From Streptomyces leeuwenhoekii (GTDB taxonomy: Bacteria > Actinomycetota > Actinomycetes > Streptomycetales > Streptomycetaceae): a stretch of 64,000 nucleotides of DNA. The notes below the pieces were generated by a model. It ran no database searches. It had not been told where the DNA came from and saw nothing but the letters and a program-made list of their open reading frames with translations. The translations under genes were made by a program, and so were the position numbers. Each line of letters starts with the position of its first letter. The stretch's first letter is position 1. The stretch lies in contig NZ_LN831790.1 of the NCBI RefSeq assembly GCF_001013905.1, forward strand, positions 2,232,001-2,296,000, in the 5' to 3' direction. This document shows, in pieces, positions 27,196-38,166 of the stretch.

Positions 27196-28286
27196 ACCGG
27201 CTCGCTCCCGGCCCAGGGGTCCTCCAGGCTCGCGTTCGGGTCCTGGACGTAGCGCAGGACGCCCCACATGCCGTGCTCGTCGGCCTGTGGGGCGTCGCTC
27301 TCGCACGCCCGCAGTTCCTTGCCGAGGGCGGAGGTGTCGACGCCGGCGCCGATGAGCACCAACCGGGTCCGGCGGGGCTCGCCGGGAGGCCAGGGCTCCG
27401 GGTAGAAGCGCAGGAAGCGCCCGACGGCGTGGACGGCGTACCGGTTGAGCACGTCGTTCGGGCCGAGGTCGACGTACCCCTTGATCCGGTACAGCCCCTC
27501 GGGGCGGCTGTCGAGGAAGGCCATCAGCCGGCGCGGGTCGAGCGGGACGCCGGAGTCGAAGGACAGGCTGTCGTAGCCGGTGTGCAGGTGGCCGGCGTGC
27601 TCCTCGGCCCCTTCGCCGCTCCCGCCGCCGGCGGAGTGGTCGTGGAGGTCGTCGAAGGAGAGCTGCCCGATGCGCTCCGTGCTCGGCCGGCAGTCGAAGA
27701 GGAACTCGGGGTCGATCCGGCCGTAGGTGGCCGGGACGACGGCGGCCCGGTCGGTGAGGGAGCGGACGAGGCCGAGCACCCGGTCCCCGTCCGCCGCCCG
27801 GTCGAGCTTGTTGACCACGACCAGGTCGGCCAGCGCGAGATGCCGGTCGATCTCCGGGTGCTTCGCGCGCGTGTCGTCGAACTCGGCGGCGTCGACGACC
27901 TCCACCAGCCCCCCGTAGACGACCCGGGGGTGCTCGCTGGCGAGGACCATGCGCACCAGTTCCTGCGGTTCGGCGAGGCCGCTCGCCTCGATGACGATGA
28001 CGTCGATGCCGGCGGCGGGAGCGGCGAGCCGGTCCAGATAGATGTCCAGTTCGCTGCTGTCGACGGCACAGCACAGGCATCCGTTGCCGAGGGAGACGGT
28101 GGAGTCGCCGAGCGCGCCGGCCACCGCCATCGCGTCGATCTCGATGGCGCCGAAGTCGTTGACGATGGCGCCGATCCGGCTGCCTCCGCTGCGGTGGAGG
28201 AGATGGTTGAGCAGCGTCGTCTTTCCGGATCCGAGGAATCCGGCGAGGACGACGACCGGGATCTGCGGACTCGGGCTCTGCCCCAC
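27192..28286 (-). CDS. G3E (CobW/COG0523) family GTPase
   Basis: 364 residues. P-loop GFLGSGKTT (16-24), metal-binding CxCC motif (GNGCLCC, C70-C73), switch motif with VIEASGLAEP, and NKLD for guanine recognition. A His-rich segment (DDLHDHSAGG, EEHAGHLHTG) sits between the GTPase and CobW C-terminal domains. Members act as metal chaperones or insertases, mostly for zinc or cobalt. No Zur box was found, so the metal is open. GTG 28286 is chosen with AGAGG upstream. It diverges from the iron-box gene. Confidence 0.87.
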
Positions 28287-28674
28287 GTGTGACGACCTCT
28301 CTCGTGCCGCTGCGCGCACCGGGCACGCGACGCCGGTGCGGGGACGGAAACGGAATGCCGCCCCAGGATACGAGCCGCGGGAAACGCCCCGGAGGGCACG
28401 GCGGGCGCACCCGCCGCCGGCCGAAGCGGACCCCCGCGAACGCACCGTGGCCCACGACGAACGACGACGGTGGCGGGCGGCGCCCGGCGGGACGGGGACG
28501 CCGGACGGAGCGGCGGTCCTGTGGTCGCCGGGCCGCCCGGGGCAGCCGAGGCATGCGGGGACGGTGGCGGGGAACTCCTGGGGCACGGCGTCAAAGCGTG
28601 CGGGCGGGTCCCCGATGCCACGCCCGGGCGCGGCTGAAAGTCGCCGCCGCTCAAGTCAGGTTAGGCTCACCTCT
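28287..28674. other. Divergent region between the G3E GTPase and the iron-box gene
   Basis: Nearly 390 bases. The left part could in principle extend the GTPase frame, but nothing there resembles the family. At the right end an iron box overlaps the promoter of the rightward gene (28656-28674). Confidence 0.5.
28656..28674. promoter_or_regulatory. Iron box (DmdR1/IdeR type) over the promoter
   Basis: TCAGGTTAGGCTCACCTCT closely matches the actinobacterial iron-box consensus TTAGGTTAGGCTAACCTAA (15 of 19). TAGGCT inside it (28662-28667) is placed as a -10 hexamer for a transcript beginning at the GTG at 28675. Confidence 0.8.
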
Positions 28675-29619
28675 GTGAGTACGTGCTCAACCGTCTCCCG
28701 GGACCTCCAGGAACCCCTCGCGGGAACCGCGGCCACCGCGAGGACCTGGCTGCTGCTCGAACAGCCCGGCCCGTGGGGCGCCAAGGCGCTCACCTCCAGC
28801 CACCTGGACCCCGCACTCGGCCGCGCGCTGGAGAAGGCCGCCAAGGGCACGGGGGTGCGCATCGCGCTCATCCGCCGCCCCGGCCGTCACGCGGACTGCG
28901 GCTCGTCCGCCGAGCGGCGGGTGTACGTGGCGCACACCGTCCCGGGGAACTGCTGGCTGCACACGGCCACGATCACCGACCCGCGCCGGCTGCTCGGCCT
29001 CGACTTCGCCGCCCTCGGCCGGGGCGACCACCGCACCGTCGGCACCGCGCTCGACGGCCGCCCCCACCCGGGCGGGCCGCTCGCTCTGGTGTGCACCAAC
29101 GGCAAGCGCGACCGCTGCTGCGCGCTGCTCGGCCGGCCGCTCGCCGCCGAACTCGCCGCCTCCGGACTGGAGGGCGTCTGGGAGGTCACCCATCTGGGTG
29201 GTCACCGCTTCTCGCCCACGCTCCTGGTGCTGCCGTACGGCTACGCGTACGGCAGGGTGAGCGCCCACGCCGTCGGGGAGATCCTGCACGGCGTGCGGGA
29301 AGGGCGGATCGTCGTGGACGGCTGCCGCGGCAGCTCGGCGTGGGAGCGTCCCGGCCAGGCGGCCGAGCTGGCCGTGCGCGCGATGACGGGCGAATGCGCG
29401 GCGGACGCGCTGAGTGTGGTGCGGACGGACGGCGCCGCCCCGCGCTGGAAGGTGACCGTCGCCCACGCCGACGGGCGGCGCTGGCGCGTCGGCGTGGCGC
29501 AGGGTGCCTCGCTGCCGCCCCGCCCGGAGAGCTGCGGAACGTCCGTGCTGGGTTCGCCCGCCCGCATGGAGGTGCTGACGGTGCGCGAGTTGTCGATGGC
29601 GGCGGCGCTCGCCGGCTGA
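28675..29619 (+). CDS. Sucrase/ferredoxin-like (thioredoxin-like [2Fe-2S]) protein
   Basis: 314 residues of the sucrase-ferredoxin-like family. Two thioredoxin-like halves carry conserved Cys motifs: RHADCGSSAERR, LVCTNGKRDRCCALLGRPL, then THLGGHRFSPT. Despite the name there is no evidence of sucrose chemistry; the fold resembles thioredoxin-like ferredoxins and may bind an Fe-S cluster. GTG 28675 abuts an iron box containing a well-placed -10, so the message is probably leaderless and repressed by iron-loaded DmdR1. A role in iron acquisition or siderophore reduction is plausible. Confidence 0.85.
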   Translation: MSTCSTVSRDLQEPLAGTAATARTWLLLEQPGPWGAKALTSSHLDPALGRALEKAAKGTGVRIALIRRPGRHADCGSSAERRVYVAHTVPGNCWLHTATITDPRRLLGLDFAALGRGDHRTVGTALDGRPHPGGPLALVCTNGKRDRCCALLGRPLAAELAASGLEGVWEVTHLGGHRFSPTLLVLPYGYAYGRVSAHAVGEILHGVREGRIVVDGCRGSSAWERPGQAAELAVRAMTGECAADALSVVRTDGAAPRWKVTVAHADGRRWRVGVAQGASLPPRPESCGTSVLGSPARMEVLTVRELSMAAALAG

Positions 29620-29781
29620 CCGTGCCGGGCGGTGCCCGAGGCCGGACGATCCCGCCTCGCGGGACCGGGCGGCCGGAGCCGCGCCGGACCGGTGCCCGGG
29701 CCCCGCGGGGCCGCCCCCCGTCGCGGAGATCCGCGCCACACCCCCGCACTGCGCCCGCGGGCCGCCGCGTACCGTCGGGGT

Positions 29782-31494
29782 ATGCGCCCCACTTCCCCCG
29801 CACGCCGCCTGCGCCTCGGACTGCCCCGGCGGGTGTTCTCGCAGGTGCTGCTCATGCAGGTGGCGATCGCCGCGGGCGTCGCGGTGCTCGCCACCGGGCT
29901 CTTCCTCGCACCCCTCGGTGACCAGTTGGACGACCAGGCGATGCGCCGGGCGCTCGCGATCGCGCAGACCACGGCGCAGCAGCCGCAGATCGCCCGGGAT
30001 CTGCGCGGCACCCGCCCGTCGCCGGACGGACCGGTGCAGCGGGAGGCGGAGCGGATCCGGCGGGCCACCGGGGCGGAGTACGTCGTGGTCATGGACGCGC
30101 GGGGCGTGCGCTGGTCGCACACCGATCCCCGGCGGGTCGGCGGCGTCGTCTCCACCGACCCGGGCCCGGCCCTGGCCGGGCGGGAGGTCATGGAGATCGA
30201 CGACGGCACCCTCGGACGGTCCGCGCGCGGCAAGGTGCCGCTGCGCGACGGCGATGGCGAGATCGTCGGGGCGGTCTCCGTCGGCATCGCGTACGACAGC
30301 GTCCGGGCCCGGCTGGTCCACGCGATCCCGGGGCTCTTCGCCTACGCCGGGGGCGCGCTGGCCGTCGGTGCGCTGGCCGCCTGGCTGATCTCGCGCCGAG
30401 TCCAGCGGCAGACCCGTGACCTGGCGTTCTCGGACATCGCGGCACTGCTCGCGGAGCGCGAGGCCATGCTGCACGGCATCCGCGAGGGCGTCGTCGCGCT
30501 GGACCGCACGGGCCGCATCCGCCTCCTCAACGACGAGGCGCAGCGGCTGCTCGGCATCGGCGCCGAGGCCGTGGGCCGCTCCCCCGGTGAGGCGCTCGGC
30601 GAGGGGCGCACGGCCGACGTGCTGGCCGGGCGGGTCACCGGCACCGATCTGCTCACGGTGCGTGGCCAGCGCGTCCTGGTCGCCAACCGGATGCCCACCG
30701 GTGACGGCGGCGCCGTCGCCACCCTGCGCGACCGCACCGAGCTGGAGCAGCTCGGCCGCGAGCTCGACTCCACGCGTGGCCTGATCGACGCGCTGCGGGC
30801 CCAGGACCACGAGCACGCCAACCGCATGCACACCCTGCTGGGGCTGCTGGAGCTGGAGATGTACGACGACGCCGTCGAGTTCGTCGGCGAGGTGGTCGGC
30901 GACCACCGGGCCACCGCGGAACAGGTCACCGAGCGGATCCTGGACCCCCTGCTCGCCGCGCTGCTGGTCGGGAAGGCGACCGTGGCGGCGGAACGCGGTG
31001 TCGCCCTGTGGGTCTCGGACCGGACCCGGTTCCCGGACCGCCTGGTCGACGCCAGGGGGCTCGTCACGATCGTGGGCAATCTGGTGGACAACGCGCTCGA
31101 CGCCGTGGCGGGAGAACGGCACGCGCGCGTGGAGGTCGAACTGCGCGCGGAGGGACGTACCGCGGTCCTCACGGTGCGCGACACCGGGCCCGGGATCCGG
31201 CCGGAGCACCGGGAGCTGATCTTCACGGAGGGGTGGTCCACCAAGGAGCCGCCCGCGCACCGGCAGCGGGGCATCGGGCTGTCCCTCGTGCGCCGGCTGG
31301 CCGAACGGCACGGTGGCAGCGCGGTGGTCGGCGAGGCGCACGGCGGAGGCGCCGAGTTCACCGTCGTCCTGCCGGAGGCCCTGGCCGAGGCCGCACCGGC
31401 CCCGGAGCCCGCCCTGACCGCGCCCGCGGCCACCCCTGCCGCCGCCGGTGCCGCCGCCGCTGCCCGTGCCGCTGCCGAGGAGGAGGCGCGATGA
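29782..31494 (+). CDS. CitA/DcuS-type sensor histidine kinase
   Basis: 570 residues: TM1 (about 20-43), a periplasmic PAS-like domain (about 45-178, GAEYVVVMDARGVRWSHTDP), TM2 (about 182-204), a cytoplasmic PAS (about 222-315), a Spo0B-type phospho-acceptor helix with H343 in QDHEHANRMHTLLG, and a HATPase domain (NLVDNALDAV, GIGLSLVRRL). Members sense citrate or C4-dicarboxylates. The C-terminal 35 residues are Ala/Pro low complexity. ATG 29782 opens the first TM helix. It overlaps its regulator by 4 nt (ATGA). No transporter gene lies nearby, so the ligand is not indicated. Confidence 0.9.
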   Translation: MRPTSPARRLRLGLPRRVFSQVLLMQVAIAAGVAVLATGLFLAPLGDQLDDQAMRRALAIAQTTAQQPQIARDLRGTRPSPDGPVQREAERIRRATGAEYVVVMDARGVRWSHTDPRRVGGVVSTDPGPALAGREVMEIDDGTLGRSARGKVPLRDGDGEIVGAVSVGIAYDSVRARLVHAIPGLFAYAGGALAVGALAAWLISRRVQRQTRDLAFSDIAALLAEREAMLHGIREGVVALDRTGRIRLLNDEAQRLLGIGAEAVGRSPGEALGEGRTADVLAGRVTGTDLLTVRGQRVLVANRMPTGDGGAVATLRDRTELEQLGRELDSTRGLIDALRAQDHEHANRMHTLLGLLELEMYDDAVEFVGEVVGDHRATAEQVTERILDPLLAALLVGKATVAAERGVALWVSDRTRFPDRLVDARGLVTIVGNLVDNALDAVAGERHARVEVELRAEGRTAVLTVRDTGPGIRPEHRELIFTEGWSTKEPPAHRQRGIGLSLVRRLAERHGGSAVVGEAHGGGAEFTVVLPEALAEAAPAPEPALTAPAATPAAAGAAAAARAAAEEEAR

Positions 31495-32171
31495 TCGAGG
31501 TCCTGGTCGTGGACGACGACACGCGGGTCGCGCGGGTCAACGCCGCCTACGTGGAGAAGGTGCCGGGTTTCCACGTCGCCGGCGAGGCGCACAGCGCGGC
31601 GCAGGCGTTGCGCAGCCTGGAGGCGCTGCCTCGCCTCGATCTGGTCCTCATGGATCACTACCTGCCCGACCGGACGGGGCTGGCGGTCGTCCAGGAGATG
31701 CGCCGGCGCGGCCACCAGGCCGACGTCATCATGGTGACGGCCGCGCGGGACGTGTCGACCGTGCAGGCGGCGATGCGGCACGGCGCGCTGCAGTACCTGG
31801 TCAAGCCGTTCGCCTTCGCGGGGCTGCGCGCCAAGCTGGAGGCGTACGCGGAGCTGCGCCGCACCCTCGACGGCGGTGGCGAGGCGGAGCAGGCGGAGGT
31901 GGACCGGATCTTCGGCGCGCTGTCGGCGCCCTCGGAGCCGGGGCTGCCCAAGGGCCACTCCCCCACCACCGCCGAGCTGGTCCGGCAGTCCCTGATGCGG
32001 GCCGAGGGCCCCTTGTCGGCCCAGGAGGTCGCCGAGCGGACCGGCGTCAGCCGCCAGACCGCCCAGCGCTATCTGAAGCTCCTGGAGCGCACGGGGCGGG
32101 CCCGGCTGACCCTCAGGTACGGCGAGGCCGGCCGTCCGGAACACCGGTACGTCTGGGCGACGCGCGGCTGA
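31491..32171 (+). CDS. CitB/DcuR-type response regulator
   Basis: 226 residues: receiver domain with DDD (8-10) and phospho-acceptor D55 (LVLMDHYLPD), switch Lys in LVKPFAF, and a C-terminal winged helix of the CitB type (LSAQEVAERTGVSRQTAQRYLKLLE). GAGGAGG precedes ATG 31491, which overlaps the kinase stop, so both proteins come from one message. Target genes are not indicated by the neighbourhood: parE is convergent downstream and the iron-box gene is upstream. Confidence 0.92.
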   Translation: MIEVLVVDDDTRVARVNAAYVEKVPGFHVAGEAHSAAQALRSLEALPRLDLVLMDHYLPDRTGLAVVQEMRRRGHQADVIMVTAARDVSTVQAAMRHGALQYLVKPFAFAGLRAKLEAYAELRRTLDGGGEAEQAEVDRIFGALSAPSEPGLPKGHSPTTAELVRQSLMRAEGPLSAQEVAERTGVSRQTAQRYLKLLERTGRARLTLRYGEAGRPEHRYVWATRG

Positions 32172-32245
32172 GACCGGTACCGGGTGTGCCCGCCCGGTAT
32201 CGGGGCCACGCCGTGCCCCGGTTTCTCTGCGCCGTCCGCCGTCCC

Positions 32246-32273
32246 GCGCGGCTCGGGCAGGTCCGAGCCGCGC
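32246..32273. terminator. Bidirectional hairpin between the regulator gene and parE
   Basis: GCGCGGCTCGG pairs perfectly with CCGAGCCGCGC (11 bp, 6-nt loop) between two convergent stops. Confidence 0.75.
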
Positions 32274-32282
32274 CGTGGGGCG

Positions 32283-34406
<2,124 letters not shown>

Positions 34407-34848
34407 GCGGTTCGCTCCTCGCTGAATTTCAGATGGGGCCCTACGGGGTAAGGGCGCGGCGTCAGTCACCGGTGAGAGCGTACCGATGCCTGGTAGAGCC
34501 GTTGTAACGCCACCCTCACCGGCAGCTCAGACTAGTCCAGGATCGATTGCACGTTCGATCCCTCGTGGGAGTGAAGCACACATCACGTTCCCTTCGAGGC
34601 ATGAACCATTTAGGCTCCGGGCACGTCCTCATGCACAACCGGCAATCCAGCCGGCGGGACCCGACCCTGACCGACCGCGCGAACCCGTACGACACGACAG
34701 ACACGCAATACGGCACATTCGCCGCCAACCGGCAGCAGCCAGCCGCCTCGGAAGATTTTTTCGAGGAAATGCCACGAGCGGGAACGTTTTGGGGCTGGTT
34801 GGATGTTGACCCTGGTACGACAGCTCGTCGAGCTAGAGAAGAGGCGAC
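34407..34848. other. Divergent region between parE and the DUF7455 gene
   Basis: About 440 bases holding both promoters. A rightward frame (34547-34852) overlaps the DUF7455 start by ATGA, but its codon usage loses GC bias in the second half and no binding site precedes it, so it is not called. TTGACC at 34806 has no -10 at a usable distance. Confidence 0.5.
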
Positions 34849-35079
34849 GTGACTACTGTTCTGACTTCCGCAAGCCCGCTGACGGCCGCTGATCGGTGCG
34901 ACCGCTGCGGCGCCCAGGCCTACCTGCGCGTTGTCTTGCTGAGCGGCGGAGAACTGCTCTTCTGCGCCCACCACGGGCGCAAGTTCGAGCCGGAACTCAA
35001 GAAGATCGCCGCTGAGATACAGGACGAGACCGAGCGCCTGACCTCCGTTCCGGCGGCCGCCTCTGAAGAGGAGCGCTGA
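34849..35079 (+). CDS. DUF7455 small zinc-ribbon protein
   Basis: 76 residues. A zinc site is likely formed by C17, C20 (DRCDRCGAQAYLRV) and C39 with H42 (LLFCAHHGRKF), a shape seen in small RNA-polymerase-associated or ribbon proteins. The rest is a charged helix. The family is found throughout actinobacteria next to hrdB and parE, and its function is unknown. GTG 34849 has AGAAGAGG six bases upstream. A strong hairpin closes the unit. Confidence 0.88.
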   Translation: MTTVLTSASPLTAADRCDRCGAQAYLRVVLLSGGELLFCAHHGRKFEPELKKIAAEIQDETERLTSVPAAASEEER

Positions 35080-35128
35080 CGACAACCTCGCGTTAGACGA
35101 CGAGCACCCCGGCACAGGCCGGCGAAAC

Positions 35129-35165
35129 GGGCGGCCGCCTCTGTGGATCACAGAGGCGGCCGCCC
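35129..35165. terminator. Strong bidirectional terminator (17-bp stem)
   Basis: A perfect 17-bp inverted repeat with a 3-nt loop begins GGGCGGCCGCCTCTGTG, between the convergent DUF7455 and trypsin genes. Confidence 0.88.
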
Positions 35166-35199
35166 GTGCTCATGGCTCGCCGGGGGCTGCCGGCTCCGG

Positions 35200-36057
35200 T
35201 CAGGAGCCGCCGCGCCGCCCCGCCGCGGGGGCGTCCCAGCCCAGCGCGCGCAGGGCGGAGGACACCCGCGTGTAGACGCCGGGACTGCCCGAGCGCCCGC
35301 ACCCGCTCCCCCAGGACACCAGCCCGATCAGCTTGCCGCGGGCGACCAGCGGCCCGCCGCTGTCTCCCTGGCAGGCGTCCCGGCCACCGGACACCTCCCC
35401 GGCGCACACCATGCTGTCGGAGCGGTACTCCCCTTCCGCACTGCGCGGATACGCCTGCTGACAGGTCGTGTCCGGGAGCACCCGCACCTGCGCCGCCCGC
35501 AGGCTGTTCGCGTAGTCGCCGGCGCCCGAGGTGTCCCCCCACCCGTAGACGACGGCGCCGGTGCCCGGCTGGTACGCGGCGTCACCGGCGGGGGCCATCG
35601 CCAGGGCCGACCCGGCGGGAAGGCTCTGGGCGAGGGTCAGCACGGCGAAGTCCCCCGCGTTGCTGGCGTCGTCGTAGGCGGGATTCACCCACACCGCGCG
35701 GACGGCGACCTCGTACCCCTGGTTGGTGCCGAGGTTGGTGCGGCCTGCCACGACCTTGAGGTCCCGCACCTGCTCGACCCGTGTCCCCAGGATCTTTTCG
35801 CCCAGGCAGTGGGCCGCGGTCAGCACCGTGGTGCGGCCCACGGCCACTCCCCCGCAGAACTGGCCGGCCCGGGCGCCCCCGAACCGGTCGCGGCTGGACA
35901 GCGCCACGACCCACGGACTGGCGGACGCCTCGACCGGGAAGCCGCCGACGACGACGCTGTCGGCGGCCGCCGAAGCGGCCGATCCCAGCGGCAGGGCGGT
36001 CGCCGTGGCGGCCAGGACCAGCGACCGGGCCAGCATCCGGGCAACAGGACGACGCAT
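35200..36057 (-). CDS. Secreted trypsin-like serine protease (S1)
   Basis: 285 residues. A signal peptide (basic MRRPVARMLAR, then a hydrophobic core ending near ASAAADS) is followed by the mature N-terminus SVVVGG. The catalytic triad is H83 (LTAAHC), D136 (NAGDFAVLTL) and S233 (CQGDSGGP). D227 occupies the S1-pocket position, so cleavage after Arg or Lys is expected. Three disulfide pairs are likely. ATG 36057 follows GAGGAG. Between promoter and binding site lies an 11-bp inverted repeat, suggesting specific repression. Confidence 0.93.
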   Translation of the reverse strand: MRRPVARMLARSLVLAATATALPLGSAASAAADSVVVGGFPVEASASPWVVALSSRDRFGGARAGQFCGGVAVGRTTVLTAAHCLGEKILGTRVEQVRDLKVVAGRTNLGTNQGYEVAVRAVWVNPAYDDASNAGDFAVLTLAQSLPAGSALAMAPAGDAAYQPGTGAVVYGWGDTSGAGDYANSLRAAQVRVLPDTTCQQAYPRSAEGEYRSDSMVCAGEVSGGRDACQGDSGGPLVARGKLIGLVSWGSGCGRSGSPGVYTRVSSALRALGWDAPAAGRRGGS

Positions 36058-36067
36058 GCGGTCTCCT

Positions 36068-36100
36068 CACTCTGGGTGGTCATGAGACACACCCAGAGTG
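36068..36100. promoter_or_regulatory. 11-bp inverted repeat upstream of the trypsin gene
   Basis: CACTCTGGGTG and CACCCAGAGTG are perfect inverted copies separated by 11 nt. The repeat ends 11 bases before the start codon and covers the region between a likely -10 and the ribosome binding site. It could be an operator or an mRNA hairpin that masks translation. Confidence 0.6.
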
Positions 36101-36161
36101 ATACAATTCACCGCGCCCCGCACCCGCGAGCCGCGCCATTCCCTCTACCGCACCAGCGCGA

Positions 36162-36192
36162 AGGCCCGGTTCCCGCACAGGGAACCGGGCCT
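36162..36192 (-). terminator. hrdB terminator
   Basis: AGGCCCGGTTCCC pairs perfectly with GGGAACCGGGCCT (13 bp, 5-nt loop), 24 bases beyond the hrdB stop. Confidence 0.85.
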
Positions 36193-36215
36193 CACCGGTC
36201 GTACGGCCGGATGAT

Positions 36216-37742
36216 CTAGTCGAGGTAGTCGCGCAGCACCTGCGAGCGCGACGGGTGGCGCAGCTTCGACATCGTCTTGGACTCGATCTGGCGGATGCGC
36301 TCACGCGTCACGCCGTACACCTTGCCGATCTCGTCGAGGGTCTTCGGCTGACCGTCGGTGAGACCGAAGCGCATCGAGACGACGCCCGCCTCGCGCTCGG
36401 ACAGGGTGTCGAGGACGGAGTGGAGCTGCTCCTGCAGCAGCGTGAAGCTGACCGCGTCGGCCGGGACGACGGCCTCGGAGTCCTCGATGAGGTCACCGAA
36501 CTCGCTGTCGCCGTCCTCGCCCAGCGGGGTGTGCAGCGAGATGGGCTCGCGGCCGTACTTCTGGACCTCGATGACCTTCTCCGGGGTCATGTCGAGCTCC
36601 TTGGCCAGCTCCTCCGGGGTGGGCTCGCGGCCCAGGTCCTGGAGCATCTGGCGCTGCACGCGCGCGAGCTTGTTGATGACCTCGACCATGTGCACCGGGA
36701 TACGGATGGTGCGGGCCTGGTCGGCCATGGCGCGGGTGATCGCCTGACGGATCCACCAGGTGGCGTAGGTGGAGAACTTGTAGCCCTTGGTGTAGTCGAA
36801 CTTCTCGACCGCGCGGATCAGACCGAGGTTGCCCTCCTGGATGAGGTCCAGGAAGAGCATGCCGCGGCCGGTGTAGCGCTTGGCCAGCGAGACCACCAGA
36901 CGGAGGTTGGCCTCCAGCAGGTGGTTCTTGGCGCGGCGGCCGTCCTCGGCGATGATCTCCAGCTCGCGCTTGAGCTTGGGAGCGAGCTTGTCGGCGTTGG
37001 CCAGCTTGTCCTCGGCGAACAGACCCGCCTCGATGCGCTTGGCGAGCTCGACCTCCTGCTCGGCGTTGAGCAGGGGGACCTTGCCGATCTGCTTGAGGTA
37101 GTCCTTGACCGGGTCGGCGGTGGCACCGGCCGCGGCGACCTGCTGCGCGGGCGCGTCGTCCTCGTCCTCGTCGGACAGGACGAAGCCCGCGTTCTCGGCG
37201 CCCTCCGGCTCCTCGGCGACCTTGGTGTCCTCGAGGACCTCCTCGTCGAGCAGCTCGACGTCGTCCTTCTTGGCGGTGGTCTTCTTGGCCACCGTCTTCT
37301 TGGCGGTGGTCTTCTTGGCCGCGGCCTTCTTGGCGGTGGTCTTCTTGGCTGCCGCCTTCTTCTGCGCCTCCTCGCCGGTGGCGGGGTCACCGGCGGGCGC
37401 CGCCGGGGTGGCGGTCGCGGTGGCCTTCCGGGTGGTCACCGCCTTGGCCGCCACCGTCTTGGTGGCGGTGCGCTTGGCGGGGCTCTTCGCTGCGACGCTC
37501 TTGCGGGTGCGCTTGGGTTCTGCGGCACTGACCATCAGCGTCACACCCTCTTCCTCGAGGATCTGATTGAGGCTGCGCAGTACGTTCTTCCACTGAGTGG
37601 CCGGAATCTGGTCGGCTTCGAAGGCCCGACGCACGTCATCGCCGGCGATCTGCCCCTCAGCCTTTCCCCGCTCAATGAGCGCCATGACAGAGACGGACTC
37701 GGCGATCTCCGGCGGGAGCGTACGGGATGTGCTGGCCGACAC
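36216..37742 (-). CDS. hrdB: Principal RNA polymerase sigma factor HrdB
   Basis: 508 residues. Region 1.1-like N-terminus (about 1-70), a Lys/Ala/Thr low-complexity stretch with repeated AAKKTTAKK (about 125-165), an acidic segment, then the conserved core: region 1.2 ([16 protein letters not shown]), 2.3-2.4 ([22 protein letters not shown]), region 3 and 4.2 ([23 protein letters not shown]). This is the essential housekeeping sigma factor. GTG 37742 with GAGAGG seven bases upstream is preferred to a TTG two codons earlier. The gene is monocistronic with its own terminator and diverges from nothing nearby; whiH is upstream on the same strand. Confidence 0.97.
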   Translation of the reverse strand: MSASTSRTLPPEIAESVSVMALIERGKAEGQIAGDDVRRAFEADQIPATQWKNVLRSLNQILEEEGVTLMVSAAEPKRTRKSVAAKSPAKRTATKTVAAKAVTTRKATATATPAAPAGDPATGEEAQKKAAAKKTTAKKAAAKKTTAKKTVAKKTTAKKDDVELLDEEVLEDTKVAEEPEGAENAGFVLSDEDEDDAPAQQVAAAGATADPVKDYLKQIGKVPLLNAEQEVELAKRIEAGLFAEDKLANADKLAPKLKRELEIIAEDGRRAKNHLLEANLRLVVSLAKRYTGRGMLFLDLIQEGNLGLIRAVEKFDYTKGYKFSTYATWWIRQAITRAMADQARTIRIPVHMVEVINKLARVQRQMLQDLGREPTPEELAKELDMTPEKVIEVQKYGREPISLHTPLGEDGDSEFGDLIEDSEAVVPADAVSFTLLQEQLHSVLDTLSEREAGVVSMRFGLTDGQPKTLDEIGKVYGVTRERIRQIESKTMSKLRHPSRSQVLRDYLD

Positions 37743-38166
37743 GAACAACCTCTCGGAACGTTGGAAAACGGCTTCCGGCCCCGTCCGGGCGGACAGGAGC
37801 CGACCGCCGGCTTGGGGATGGGCCGACGGCGCGGGCGGGGGCCGGGAGATGCACAGCGCCGTGAACGGCGTCCGTATTCCTCCGCGGCTGTCACCTCTTA
37901 GGTCATCGCGCTGGCCCCACGAGCGTTACGCCCATTCCGCGTGGCCCGAGTCACACCTCGTAAGCACTCGAAAGCTATCGGATATGGATAAATAGGATCA
38001 TCACAGTGCCGGGCTGCCGCCGGAAACGGAACCTCCGTCTCGTCAGGCCACCGGGCCCCGCAGAATCACGGGGATTCTGCGGGGCCCCGCGGGCGACGGC
38101 GCACCGGCCGGGCATCGCCAGAGGAGGGGGCTGGCATGTCCGGCCGCGCCGCTGCGCGGAACGCGA
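37743..38166. other. hrdB upstream region
   Basis: About 420 bases between whiH and hrdB. It holds the whiH terminator hairpin on the right and the hrdB promoters. There is an unusually AT-rich patch near 37960-37995 (TATGGATAAATAGGATC). I could not match a GGAAT-N18-GTT sigma-R promoter here, although hrdB has one in S. coelicolor. Confidence 0.5.
38053..38087 (-). terminator. whiH terminator
   Basis: GGGCCCCGCAGAATC pairs perfectly with GATTCTGCGGGGCCC (15 bp, 5-nt loop). It lies 80 bases after the whiH stop. Confidence 0.8.

Noticed and set aside
28287..28586. N-terminal extension of the G3E GTPase
   Set aside because: The frame is open but the family starts directly before the P-loop strand, and the extra text is Arg/Pro-rich without bias.
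34806..34839. TTGACC with TAGAGA as the DUF7455 promoter
   Set aside because: The spacing is about 22 bp, too long for a standard promoter.
34547..34852. 101-aa frame overlapping the DUF7455 start by ATGA
   Set aside because: No ribosome binding site, codon bias fades in the second half, and it occupies the divergent promoter region of parE.
37743..38000. Sigma-R promoter of hrdB
   Set aside because: GGAAT occurs twice on the right strand but neither is followed by GTT at 18-19 bp.
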